From the NCBI GenBank assembly GCA_015680685.1, contig MNCI01007802.1, forward strand, positions 494,066 to 558,065: a stretch of DNA of 64,000 nucleotides, written 5' to 3'. The first letter of the stretch is position 1; every line of letters begins with the position of its first letter. Below the pieces are notes generated by a model. That model did not search any database and was not told where the DNA came from. It worked only from the letters and a program-made list of their open reading frames with translations. Shown here in pieces: positions 1-10,275 of this stretch. The DNA comes from Gnetum montanum. Taxonomy: Eukaryota > Streptophyta > Gnetopsida > Gnetales > Gnetaceae. The position numbers were made by a program, and so were the translations under genes.

Positions 1-223
1 GTCAAGGGAATGCTATTGATACAAAATTTTGTAGGGAAAAATAGATGAGAAATTATAGTCAGGGTAGTACTCAAGGAATTTTTAGTAGGGGAGAGGATGA
101 AAAGGAATATTTTGTTTCTCTTGCTACTATAATCATTGAGGCAACTTGTATGAGGCTAGATTTGCCAGTGTTGCTACCTTCTACGAAAACCATGACTACA
201 TTTTTTGAAATTGTGTCTACCAT
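1..223 (-). pseudogene. MIRO: MIRO GTPase pseudogene, N-terminal end (copy 1, cut by window edge)
   Basis: Read on the minus strand from the ATG at 223, the translation begins MVDTISKNVVMVFVEG and continues into a P-loop, GSNTGKSSLI, which matches the first GTPase domain of plant mitochondrial Rho GTPases (MIRO; outer-membrane proteins with two GTPase domains flanking EF-hands). The frame breaks about 50 codons in and the rest runs off the left edge. The longer paralogous copy at 37926-39872 has the same start and the same neighbours, which is what identifies this short piece. The P-loop lysine and serine are intact here but mutated in the other copy. A plus-strand reading frame over 45-422 is only the antisense of this sequence. 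Confidence 0.7.
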
Positions 224-900
224 TATTATGGAAATTTTCTTCAAAGTTGTAGGTCGTAATTTTCTTCAAAGTTGTAGGTGGGTATGGATTCTATGTATGT
301 TTAATAGGATTCTTATGGAAATTGAAAACTCTATTATTCTTATGGAATTTGAGGACTATGTAAACACCATTCTAGGTGGAGGTGTCAGAATAAATGTTCC
401 ACTTTTCATAGGTATTGGTTAATTAAAGACCTTATAATAGTTATTTATTATGGTGGTTTAACACTAATTATGGAGCATTAATGCTTCAATGATGAAGGGA
501 AGCACTAATGCCACTCCATTCAAGGTTATCGTGTCCATAAATATGATTTGTCTATGCCATCAAGGCAACAAATTGAATTAGATGCAAATAAGATCTAATT
601 AAGAATATTATAATATGTAATTGGTTGAATGTAAATCTTCTTTTTTGTTTGTAGTCTCAATTCAGTTTTCCAATTAAGAATATTGATTTTAACAAAGAAA
701 AACAACTATGAAAATCAAATGATATAGAAATAGATTTTGGATGTTTAATACGACCAAGAAGATTAATAATCCCTTCCTCAAATTTCTAAAAAAGCAATGA
801 AAAGGTAAATAACTCTACAAAAAATGGAACTTTAAATTATTCTTCATATTAGACTTCAAACTCATTATGAAATGTTGCCAATCATTTTACACCTAAAGAA
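224..900. repeat. Spacer repeat between MIRO pseudogene and LINE (copy 1)
   Basis: AT-rich, non-coding. The same block recurs at about 6499-7080 and 39873-40650, each time just upstream of a LINE copy. Copies 2 and 3 share a derived tandem doubling of a phrase around GTGTAAGAATAAATG that is single here, so this copy is the outgroup. I see no gene in it. Confidence 0.75.
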
Positions 901-1429
901 ACTTAGAAAATTTTGACAACCTACCATTTTTGACACAATAGGACCATTGTGTGGTCCTTTGCCCTATTTTTGTCTATCATGCAGGAGGCTACACTGTAGT
1001 TTTGGGGGCTCAAGATCCATGTGGGCTACTGTGCGATGCATCAACACTACTGTTCGTAGTTTTTTGTTGCATTTTGAATTCTTGTGGGCTACTATGTTGC
1101 ACTGCGCTCTTGGTCTTCATGGGTTGTTATGTTGTACTATGCTCTGGTAATGACTCTGCAGTGGTTGTAGTGGTCAATAGGGTTTGTGTTGTTCTTGCTA
1201 GTTGGGTGATGGCACCCAATGCTACTACTGCTACTTGCTAGGTGGTTGTAGCTATGGCTGTGTTGGTGGTGGTAGTGGCTAAGGGTTTCTTCTATAGTTG
1301 TTGTCACTGCAGCCACTGCTACGCTTACCTCATTGCTTGGCACTATGGCTAGAGGTGTTGTTCTGAGCCATTGTCATGTAGTTTAGGATTGTAGTGAATG
1401 GCTGGATTCAAGCGTTGCATGTTGTTCTA

Positions 1430-2160
1430 TGTTGTGGTCTAATTTTTCTTTTCATTTATCTAAGTTTGTTCTCCATCATGGAAGTTATTCTAAGTTGCCA
1501 AAAATATATTTCCTTCTACTAAATGATATTTTGATGTATTTTATAAATATTTTGCAGCGTGCTTTATTTTTATTCAAAAGTTGGGGTTTCTACCAAGGTC
1601 TCTGAGCATTAACATGCAAATCCAAAGCTTGGTTCAACCCTAGGGCATTCAAGTTTCTCATGCCTGTTACTATGCTTGGAACTTTATTTTGGTGAAACTA
1701 TCTAGGAACTCTTAGGTTGAGAAGGCTCTCTCCCTTAAAAGTTTTCCAACCCAGAATGCAACTCTAATTATGTGTGCCTAGAGATTTTACTCTAATGTTA
1801 ATGACTTAACATATGATATAATTCCCTATTATGTGGAATTTCCAAATCTTCTACTCAGTTTCTCGTTTGTAGAGAGGGATATTGTGAGTACCCTTGGTCA
1901 AATTATTTTTGACCATAGCATTATCATTAATGAGACTCAACTTTGTTGCTATTGTATCAAACTTGATATAGCTCTTAGGAAGACCTTCTTAACTCTCACA
2001 GTTGGTGGAAAACTCTTCACCTAGAAAATTAATTATTTTTATCTTCCAAACTCATCTAGCTACTAGCATTGTGCTGAGCATCACATCTTGGTATGTCCCT
2101 TATTAGCTAAGAAAAAATAATCCATCCTATTTTAAAAAATCTGGTCCCCAAACACACCAT
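1430..2160 (+). pseudogene. LINE ORF1 remnant (nucleic-acid-binding protein)
   Basis: Broken reading frames encode the pattern of plant LINE ORF1 proteins, namely a DUF4283-like region (ACFIFIQKLGFLPRSLS) followed by LLLSFSFVERDIVSTLG and CYCIKLDIALRK, the stretch that precedes the zinc knuckle. The longest open part is 1833-2024. Copies 2 and 3 have the same order with fewer breaks. ORF1 proteins bind LINE RNA in the RNP. The 950-1400 stretch upstream is GT/CT-rich, opens short overlapping frames and is more likely leader than protein. Confidence 0.7.
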
Positions 2161-2527
2161 CTCATGGACCATCATAATCCTTTAGGTTCGAAACCTTCTC
2201 TAAAGTAGCTACAAAGTCTTCCTCTTTTTATGCCCTCTCCAAGGTACAAGCACCATAGTTGGATGCACACACCCCAGCACATGCCATCCCCTCAAAGTCC
2301 TTCAAGGGCTCCATCTTGGGCTAGGAGTTTGTGATGGGAAATGGAAGAAAACAAGTCAAAGTTTCCTCCTCTATAACTCCACCCTTCACTTCCTCCCCAC
2401 TGAATACTTCCATGGCCTCTATCACTACAAACAACTCCTTTGCCATTCTTTCATAAACAATGGAAGCTGATATTTTGACTTTCAAACCTTCTGTTGACCA
2501 TTTATTCGACATGCCCTCTACTTTGCT

Positions 2528-3870
2528 ATGAACCCACTATCATGGAACATTCAAGGCCTTACTGATAGGCTTTAACAGAAGCATGTAGGAAACTTTATTT
2601 CCAGTCTAAATATTACTTTAGATCTCATTCTCCTTCAAGAAATTAAGGTTTCAGTAGACCATTTATCTTTTTCAGCCCATTAGTTTTTCCCTCACTCCTC
2701 AATTCTTTCTATGTCCCACACCAGTGGGAAAGGGGGATTTTGCATTATCTTCTCAACCTACTAGAAAGATAAAAACATTCAGGATGGTTTTGATTCTAGT
2801 TATAGAGTTTCTTGTGCTACCTTCTCTTCCTTACATGGTCCTTTCAGTATCTACTCAATTTATCCCCATGATGATTCTATAGAATGTGCTCTCCTATGGT
2901 AGGAACTACATAATTCTCTTCCTCTAGTACCTTGGAGTTTTTTGAGGACATTATAATATGATAGAATTCCCTCAAGATAAGATTAGGGGTTGTTTATTCA
3001 ACTACCAAATTCTGAGTATTAAACCTGGTCTGCCTTTAAGATAAAGCTTTTCCTCATTGATGGGATGAATGCCTTTGCTAGTGATCCCCTTCACAGATTT
3101 ACTTGGAGAAATCTCTATACTGGATTGGCTCACATTTATAGTAGGTTAGACAGGTGCTATTTTTTCACCCTTTCTTTCTAGCAAGCCTTCTCCAGTACCA
3201 TGGTTCATCAACATGCCACTTTATCATATCATCTTCCCATCTCTATATCTATCCAAATTCATGGTAGCAACCATAGATAGAAATTCCATCTTTTTTAGCT
3301 ACATAACATTTTTTTCTCTTCACCTTTCACTTGACTTCTTCTCTCTAACCTTTGGAATGCTGAACCTAGGCTCTTAGATCAGGTGGGTTGGATTCAATGG
3401 TGGCATCATGCTTCTTGTAGAGTACAAAACTTTGCTCATTCATATAGTAAGGTAGTGGTCCCTAGGGCCAAAAAAGAGTACAAAAACATTCACCTTACTA
3501 TTTAACATCTAACTAATAGATTAACTCAAAATCCTTTCAACACTCTTATTCATGAGGAGTTAGCTAAAGCCCGGTTAGGCTTCCAACATTGGGAAGTGTA
3601 CAAAGCACAAAGTGCCTTAATTAAAAGTAGACTCACTTGGTTAAATATTCTAGATGAACATTTTAAAGAGTTTTTGAAGTATCTAAATAGCTCTTCTTAC
3701 TCAAATTCTTTAGACAAAATCTCCAATCATGGCACCACCATCACTAGCCACAATAGTATTCTCACATTTCTCAAGAACTATTATGAAACCTTATTTGTGG
3801 CTACATCTATCAAAATCTCATCATTTAAGACTACATCCTCAATTATCTTAGCCTTATCAATTCTACTATG
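2528..3870 (+). pseudogene. LINE ORF2 N-terminus: AP-type endonuclease remnant
   Basis: The ATG at 2528 opens MNPLSWNIQGL, the classic first motif of L1 endonucleases, followed by LDLILLQEIK (catalytic glutamate region). Later come YRVSCATFSS, FTWRN and YHLPISI, matching the FTW and SDHLPI motifs of the apurinic-type endonuclease that nicks target DNA for target-primed reverse transcription. The frame is interrupted by many stops. After it, 3596-3883 carries the linker that precedes RT (LAKARLGFQHWEVYKAQ, then FLKNYYETLFVA). The SDH histidine is kept but the aspartate is changed to tyrosine. Confidence 0.85.
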
Positions 3871-3923
3871 TTGCAAATTTTAGACACTGATATCACCAAG
3901 GAGGAGCTTTAGGCTGTTCCAAG

Positions 3924-5319
3924 TTGATTCATGGGAAGGCTCCTGGTTTTGATGGCTTCCTCATTGAATTGTTTCAAAATCATTGGGATCTAGTTGGAAA
4001 TGACATTCTCCAAGTTATTAGAGAGGCTATCATTACTAGTTCACTTGGGCCCAATCTAAATCAAGGGATCATTCATCTCCTTCCTAAATCTGAGGATCTT
4101 ACCTGTATCTCTAATCGACATCCCATAACTCTTCTTAACGTGGTGTATAAAATTTGGGCCAATGCATAAACTTATGACTAAAACTAATTCTTGGCCAAAT
4201 TATATCTCCCTGATAAATAGGATTTGTTCTTGGTAGATATATTTTCAATAATGTGATTGCAGCATGGGAAGATCTCAGGTGGGTAGAGGATGATGATCAA
4301 CATATACTCCTAATGGAGCTTGACTATGCTAAGGCCTATGACAACATAAAGTGGGAATTTATTCTACAAACCATGACTAAACTCAGTTTTGGCTCTAAGT
4401 TTGAACATTTGGTAAAATTTTTATTCATAGATGCTACTGTAAGAATAGCCACTACCTTTAGCATCACCTCTTCCTTTCCTATCCATATGTTAGTATGGCA
4501 AGGATGTCCTCTTTCCCCTTACCTATTCATCATCACAACTGACTTTCTTTGTCATTAGTTAAACTATGATATTAAAATTGAAGTTTTCATTGGGTTCCAC
4601 CTCTTTTAACCTCAACATTAGCTTCTTAACATGCATTTTGTTGATGACTCCTTTTTTCTTATTCAAAACACTACTACTAGTTTGCCCTAGCTCTTATCCC
4701 GAGTGGAGCATTATTGCTCACTCCTAGGTTCCACTATTAATTGAAACAAATCTTTTATCTATAAATTTAGCAATAACTACAGTCATGTGACTAACTTTAA
4801 TTGCAAGCTTCTAGAGGATCAAGACATCATTAAGATTTTGGGAATTCCCTTCTATTTTAGATGTTTTATCTCTGTTCTCTAGGAGCATGTAGTTTTTTGA
4901 ATTCAAAATAAACTCAAAAAATTGAAGATTAAACCCCTCACTTTAGTGGGTAAGTACCTCGTATGTAAGTCTATATGTGTGTCTACCCATGTGTATTACT
5001 CTTTGTGTTGAGGTCCCTTCCAAGTTTCTTATTAGAAGCTTGAACAATTAATTTGTGACTTCATGTGATCTTCTAAATTCTCTCAGAAAGGCTTCCATCG
5101 TGTCACATAGAATATTGTTACTCTTCCTAAGACTAAGGGCAACGTAGATCATTTGAACTCATTCAAGCACGGGATTACCTTAGTTGCCATGTGGTTAGTC
5201 TAGCATCTAGATGACTCAGACATCATTGGAACTCTCCTCCAATGAAGTCTTGAACAAGTTTTTTCCAAAAATAAGACCTTCTGGAAAGGAACCCATTTCG
5301 TTAACTAGTTCCTTTACCC
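3924..5319 (+). pseudogene. LINE ORF2 reverse transcriptase remnant
   Basis: The open piece 3924-4169 reads GKAPGFDGFLIELFQ ... IIHLLPK ... HPITLLNVVYK, the N-terminal motifs of LINE reverse transcriptase. The piece at 4253-4558 reads LMELDYAKAYDNIKW ... WQGCPLSPYLF, the catalytic aspartate and template-grip motifs. The second catalytic box, FVDD, lies at 4637-4648. Stops and frameshifts separate these pieces. From about 4700 to 5319 the thumb and C-terminal region is too eroded to describe, and the zinc-binding C-terminal domain seen in copy 2 is absent. Confidence 0.9.
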
Positions 5320-5499
5320 CCATACTATAAAATTTTGTTGATCAAGATTTCTTCTTCATGAACCTTGAATGCTAAATTTTTGAAAACTTTGTATCATTCA
5401 TGACCATAATCCTCTACACAAGCTTTACATCTTTCAGACATTCCATTTGACTTAATTTTTCCAAGAAAAATCAATTTGAAATTTGAAATTTTTAATGGC

Positions 5500-5546
5500 G
5501 ATGTCATAGTTATGATTTCATATCTATAATGTTGCTGATATAAAAA
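5500..5546 (+). promoter_or_regulatory. Internal TATA promoter with U3-like block (orphan D-family copy)
   Basis: Positions 5500-5527 match 32179-32206 in the U3 of element D's 5' LTR at 24 of 28 bases. TATAAAAA follows at 5539-5546. Downstream, the phrase TTTGTAGTTTTTTTCCCC (5611-5628) resembles the just-after-TATA phrase in the LTR of C1 (11965-11981). Promoter activity is inferred. Confidence 0.55.
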
Positions 5547-6057
5547 TATTATATATATGTGCAAGAGTTAATTAAAGTTTTCATTTCTCTCATTTGTAGC
5601 AAGAGAAGTCTTTGTAGTTTTTTTCCCCAACCCTCTTACACACTAGCTTCCAAAGGCCATAACTTCACCCTTGTAGCTCCGATGTTCAAAATTCTTCAAT
5701 CTTGTTGATTCCAAAGCTCTCAACTTGGTTATTGGGGGATGCATTATTTTATCTAAGTGAACAAAAATTTGAAAATTTGAGCTACAAATTCCTAATATGT
5801 GGAAGATATTATAAAGGTTAATTACAATGACATAATAATAACCTTAAATTTAATTAAACAAAGTAAGGCTAGAAATATTCAGATAACACTCCTAATACAT
5901 CATATCAACTATTTTAGACCATAATAAGTAAGGAAAATGATAAAAGGTCATAAGTAACTACAAGATATAACACCTAAGGGGTTCCTGTTTTGAAAAGTTT
6001 TCAAACTTTGTAATCGTAATAAGATAAGAACTTGATCTAACCAAGGATATAAGCAAG

Positions 6058-6119
6058 GTAAAAAAATATTAAGAATTGATAGGAACACCCTAATAATTTC
6101 AAATATTTGTTGATTGCAA
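6058..6119 (+). other. Intron-like segment before ORF2 (orphan D-family copy)
   Basis: Begins GTAAAA after AAG, contains CCTAATAAT as a branch-point-like motif, and ends at TTGCAA exactly where element A has TTGCAG just before its ORF2 ATG. The acceptor AG is mutated to AA and the ATG to TTG here. 62 bases. Splicing is inferred. Confidence 0.4.
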
Positions 6120-6389
6120 TTGGCCCTAAAGAGAATATTGAAAGGAGAACATTCAAAACATGGGAGAAAAAGAGTAAGAGGTAGTGGGAAAGATTGAGTA
6201 TGGGAACAAACCGCACAAGAAGAACATGCAGAGAATAAGGCTCAATCATACAACATTCATCAAGAAACTTCTACTACAAAGCATTCATCTTAAGTAGAGG
6301 AAAAAATTCCACAAAAGCCTAAACAAGGATGGTGCCTCATGCTATCACTAGATTGCTCCAAGCCATCCAAGAAGATCGATCATGTCCAT
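6120..6389 (+). pseudogene. ORF2 N-terminal fragment (D family)
   Basis: Aligns base by base to the start of ORF2 in element A (25505 onward): the GGCCC start, then the stretch ending in ...CATTCATCAAGAAAC (A: CATCCATCAAGATGAACC), then the GCCTAAAC stretch. No open frame remains. The function of ORF2 is described under element A. Confidence 0.6.
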
Positions 6390-6498
6390 GATCATCATGG
6401 AACCAAATTTTGGTCCCTTTATGGAATTTTCTCCAGAAGTAGTGAAGACACAACACCATAGAATCCTATTGAACATATATAGAATCCATACCCACCTT
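6390..6498. other. Junction region with a small inversion
   Basis: Unmatched sequence followed by 6456-6496, which is the reverse complement of 278-317 in copy 1 (a phrase around GGATTCTATGTATG). It marks the left edge of segment S1. Confidence 0.6.
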
Positions 6499-7080
6499 TC
6501 TAGGTGAAGGTGTAAGAATAAATATTCCACATTTCATAGGAGGTGTAAGAATAAATGTCTCACTTTTCATATGTATTGGTTAATTAAAGGTCTTGTAATA
6601 ATTATCAGTTATGATGGTTTAACACTAATTATGGAGCATTAATGCTTCAGTCATGGAGGGAAGCAATAATTCCTCTCCATTCGAGGCTCTTGTGTACATA
6701 AATATGATTTGTCTATGCCATCAAGGAAAAAAATTGAATTAGATGCAAATAAGATCTAATTAAGAATATTATAATATGTAATTGATTGAATGTAAATCAT
6801 AATTTTTGTTTTTAGTATCAATTCATTTTTCCAATTAAGAATATTAATTTCAATAAATAAAAATAACTACAAAAATAAAATGATATAGAAATAGATTCTA
6901 TATGCTTAATAGGACCAAGAAGACTAATAATCTCTTCCTTAACTTTCTGAAAAAAGCAATTAAAAGGTAAATAGCTCTACAAAAAATGGAACTTTAGAAT
7001 ATTCTTTATATTAGACATCAGACTCATTATGAAATATCGCCAATAATTTTACACTTAAAGAAACTTAGAGACTTTTGAAA
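6499..7080. repeat. Spacer repeat upstream of LINE copy 2
   Basis: Second copy of the 224-900 spacer, with the doubled GTGTAAGAATAAATG phrase that it shares with copy 3. No MIRO sequence is found next to it. No gene seen. Confidence 0.75.
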
Positions 7081-7537
7081 CTATCCTTTTTGACACAATA
7101 AAACCATTGTGTGGTTGTTTGCCCGATTTTTCTCTACTGTGTAGGAGGCTACACTATAGTCTTGGGGGCTCCAGATCCATGTCGGCTACTATGGTATGCA
7201 TCAGCACTACTGTTCTTAGTTTTTTGTTGCATTTTTTATTTTTGTGGGCTACTATTCTACACTACGCTCTTAGTCTTCATGGGTTGTTGTATTGTACTAT
7301 GCTTTGATAATGACTGGGCAATGGTTCCAGTGGTGGGTAGGGTCTATGTTACTATGCTATTGTTGTTAGTTGGGTGATGGCACCCAATGCTACTATTGCT
7401 ACTTGCTAGGTGGTGATAGTGACTAAGGGTTTCTTCTATGGTTGTTATCATTGCAGTTGCTGCTATGCTTACCTCGTCGGTTGGCGCTATGGCTAGAGGT
7501 GCTATTCCAAGCCATTATCATCTAGTTTAGCATTGTA

Positions 7538-8495
7538 GTGGATGGCTATATTCAAGCGTTACATGTTGTTCTATGTTGTGGGGGTGGAGTAGTGGTGTTC
7601 ACTCAATCTGTGGTAGTTTGTGATCTTGCTAAAGCTACGTGGTTTTTTCATGTCAATTCTGCAATGGAAAGTTTATCTGATTCTACTTTTCATTTATTTA
7701 AGTTTGCTCTCCATCATGGAAATTTTTCTAACTTTCCAAAAATAGATTTCCTTTGGCCAAATGATATTTTTGATGTAGTTTATAAAGATTTTGCAATGTG
7801 CTTTATTTTTCTTCAGAAAGGGGGTTTCTACCAAGGTCTTTGAGAATTAACATGCAAATCCAAAGCCTCCTTGAACCCTAGGGAATTCAAGTTTCTCATA
7901 CCTATTACTACACTTGGAACTTTATTTTTGTGAAACTATCCAAGAACTCTCACGTTGAGAAGACTCTCTCCCTTAAAAGTTTTCCAACCTAGAATGCAAC
8001 TCTAATTATTTGTGCTAGAGATTTGACTCTAATGTTAATGAACTAACATAAAATACAATTCCCTATTATGTGGAATTTCCAAATTTTCTACACATTTTTT
8101 CATTTCTAGAGAGGGATATCATGAGCACCCTTGGTCCAATTATTTCTGTCCATAACATTTTCATTAATGGGACTCAAATTTGCTGCTATTGTATCAAATT
8201 TGATATAGCTCTTAGGAAAACCTTGTTAACTCTCATAGTTGGTGGAAAACTCTTCACCTTTAAAATTAATTATTTTTGTTTTTCAAACTTGTCTAGCTAT
8301 TGGCATTGGGTTGAGCATCATATCTTGGTATGTCCCTTTTTAGCTAAGAAAAAAAAATCCATCTTGTTTCAAAAAATATGTTCCCCAGACACATCATCTC
8401 ATGCACCATCAAAATCCTTTAGGATTGAAACCTTCTCTAAAGTAGCTACAAAGTCTTCCTCTTTGTCTGGCCTCTTGAAGGTACAAGAACCATAG
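7538..8495 (+). pseudogene. LINE ORF1 remnant, copy 2
   Basis: The best preserved ORF1 in the window. The piece at 7538-7843 carries NFPKIDFLWPNDIFDVVYKD and CFIFLQKGGF, the DUF4283-like part. The piece at 8070-8495 (141 codons) carries STLGPIISVHNIFINGTQ, CYCIKFDIALRKTLLTL, FTFKINYFCFSNL and WVEHHILVCPFLAKKK, the region leading into the basic tail. A frameshift or stops separate the two. The role, RNA binding in the LINE RNP, is known from the family. Confidence 0.75.
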
Positions 8496-8752
8496 TTGGA
8501 TGCACACACCTCAACACATGTCATTCCCTCAAAGTCCTTCAAGTACTCCATCTTGGGTTAGGAGTTTGTGATGGTCAATGAAAGAAAACAAGTCAAAGCT
8601 TCCTCCCCTATAACTCCACCCTTCACTTCCTCTTCATTGAATACTTCCACTACAAATAACTCCTTTTCCATTCTTTCATACTCAATGGAAGTTGATATTT
8701 TCACTTTCAAACATTTTGTTGACCATTCATTCGACATGCCTTCTACTTCCCT

Positions 8753-9235
8753 ATGAACCCCTTTTCATGGAAAATTCAAGGCCTTATTGATAGGCTTTCA
8801 CAGAAGCATGCAAGCAACCTTCTTTCTAGTCTAAATATTACTTTAGATCTCATTCTCCTTCAAGAAATTCAGATTACAGTAGACCATTTTTCTTTTTCAG
8901 CCCATTATTTTTTCCTCACTTCTCAATTCATTCTATGTCCCACATGAGTGGGAAAGGGGGATCTGCCATTATCTTCTCAACCTACTAGAAAGATAAAAAC
9001 ATTCAGGATGGTTCTGATTCTAGTTATAGAGTTTATTGGGCTACCTTCTCTTCCTTACATGGTCCTTTCAGTATCTACTCAATTTATGCCCATGATGATT
9101 CTATAGAATGTGCTCTCCTATGGTAGGAACTACCTAATTCTCTTCCTCTGGTACCTTGGATTTTTTTGAGGACATTATAATATGATATAATTCCCTCAAT
9201 ATAAGCTTAGGGGTTGTTTATTCAACTACCAAATT
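8753..9235 (+). pseudogene. LINE ORF2 endonuclease start, copy 2
   Basis: The ATG at 8753 opens MNPFSWKIQGLIDRL, then SLNITLDLILLQEIQI. The asparagine of the SWN motif is changed to lysine. The open part ends at 8947. The decayed continuation includes the ...FSIYSIYAHDDS region and then breaks at the deletion that removed the rest of the endonuclease and all of RT. Confidence 0.8.
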
Positions 9236-9935
9236 TAGCTTTATACCTTCATTCATTACCATTTGCAGCTAGATGGTTCCATGCATAGCACTTTTATGGC
9301 CTCCAATGAATTAATGGATCGAAACTTCTGCCTTACAAGTTGCATGTCCCCTTTCACCTTTTGCATGATTCATCAAGCATCATTCAACGATGTAACAAGT
9401 CTTGGGAAAAATAAGAGTTATAAAAATTCTAGATCCCCCTCTTCTAAAGTATTTGAAGACTACCAACTCTCCCTAAAATTGTGTAGTTCCTCTGGTCTCT
9501 CCTCCACTAAGGTTTAAATACCAACAAACATCTTGAATATCTCAAGATTCATAGTCTCAATTGCCCTCTTTGTGGTGGTCAAGAGGACTTTGTTCATGTG
9601 TTTTGGCTTTCCCCCTTCACAAATCATGTGTGGACATGGCATCTAAAATTAGTCCATCGTGCAAGCTATCCCATGATGATGTTATATTTGGCCTTTTGGC
9701 CACCAGTTCTAGTAATTTTAAATTTCTATGGAAAGTCATTAGGACTATGATTTTATATTATATTTGGATGCATAGATGTAATGCTATCTTTCAAATGATT
9801 GATTATTCTAATAAATGTCATCTAAAAATCATGAAGAAATTGCAGATATTCCTCCTCATTCATTTCCAACTCAAATCTCAAGCATCAAAGTTCAAAATGG
9901 ATATTCATCAATTGATTCATCTTCTATAGCCTTGG
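9236..9935 (+). pseudogene. LINE ORF2 C-terminus with zf-RVT zinc-binding motif, copy 2
   Basis: Around 9560-9640 one frame reads CPLCGGQEDFVHVFW followed by WTWH, the CxxC...H pattern of the zinc-binding domain at the end of plant LINE ORF2 (zf-RVT). The open piece 9561-9929 overlaps it in another frame and then continues into SNFKFLWKVIRTMILYYIWMHR, typical of the region after that domain. Frames 9263-9517 and 9561-9929 are the longest survivors. The domain is thought to help in nucleic-acid binding. Confidence 0.75.
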
Positions 9936-10275
9936 GAAAGACACATGTGCTCAAGCAACCCTTTTCATTAGGAATATCTACATAGAATCTTACCTTCTTA
10001 CATATGAGTGGAGTCACCATATGGGAGTCTCTTTTCTTTTTATCAAGCACTATCTACCTCGTCCAAATTTCTGCCACTCTCTCTTGTAATACATCAGCTA
10101 GTTGGTGGATGGTAGTTCCCTAGATTGGATTTCTCCCTTTCACAAATGATTATTTATGGGGACTTTTCCTAGAGTCTCATCCCTAATATTCTAAGTTTTT
10201 CATTTTTTTGTCTGCATGACTTAATGTGGTTTATGTATTTAACACTCTTTTACTATTAATAAAACTTCTTTTCGT

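Larger units (their letters stand above)
900..5319 (+). mobile_element. LINE (L1-type non-LTR retrotransposon), copy 1
   Basis: A decayed plant L1-like element reading rightward: 5' leader, ORF1 remnant, endonuclease and reverse transcriptase. It is the only one of the three copies in the window that keeps the RT domain. Its 3' end is missing: the sequence switches near 5320 to the leader of a D-family LTR element. The 5' limit is uncertain, because the upstream spacer is shared by all three copies through segmental duplication. Multiple stops and frameshifts make it non-functional. Confidence 0.85.
5320..6389 (+). repeat. Orphan D-family LTR-element fragment: ORF2 promoter, leader and ORF2 start
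   Basis: About 1.07 kb, homologous end to end to 33771-34831 inside element D. It contains a U3-like block (5497-5538), a TATA box, an untranslated leader, an intron-like segment and the first ~90 codons of ORF2. No LTR of its own is seen. It abuts LINE copy 1 on the left with no visible junction repeat. Confidence 0.75.
7080..10275 (+). mobile_element. LINE copy 2 (RT deleted, 3' end present)
   Basis: Same element as copy 1. It keeps the leader, ORF1, the start of the endonuclease and the C-terminal part of ORF2 with the 3' UTR. The reverse transcriptase and most of the endonuclease are missing: the sequence jumps near 9232. The 3' end is taken near the ACTATTAATAAAACTTCTTTT phrase around 10250-10275, where copies 2 and 3 leave recognisable LINE sequence. 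No poly-A tail is visible. Confidence 0.85.

Noticed and set aside
45-422. 125-codon plus-strand frame
   Set aside because: Antisense of the MIRO pseudogene and spacer. The minus-strand translation, not this one, matches a known family.
947-1343. Overlapping frames near the LINE start with Cys/Leu-rich translations
   Set aside because: Two plus frames and a minus frame overlap in GT-rich repetitive sequence. The equivalents in copies 2 and 3 do not keep the same protein, so this is likely LINE leader.
5320-6389. A separate dispersed repeat or a copia LTR
   Set aside because: First read as an unknown repeat shared with 33771-34831. Alignment to element A shows that it is the ORF2 promoter, leader and ORF2 start of the D family.
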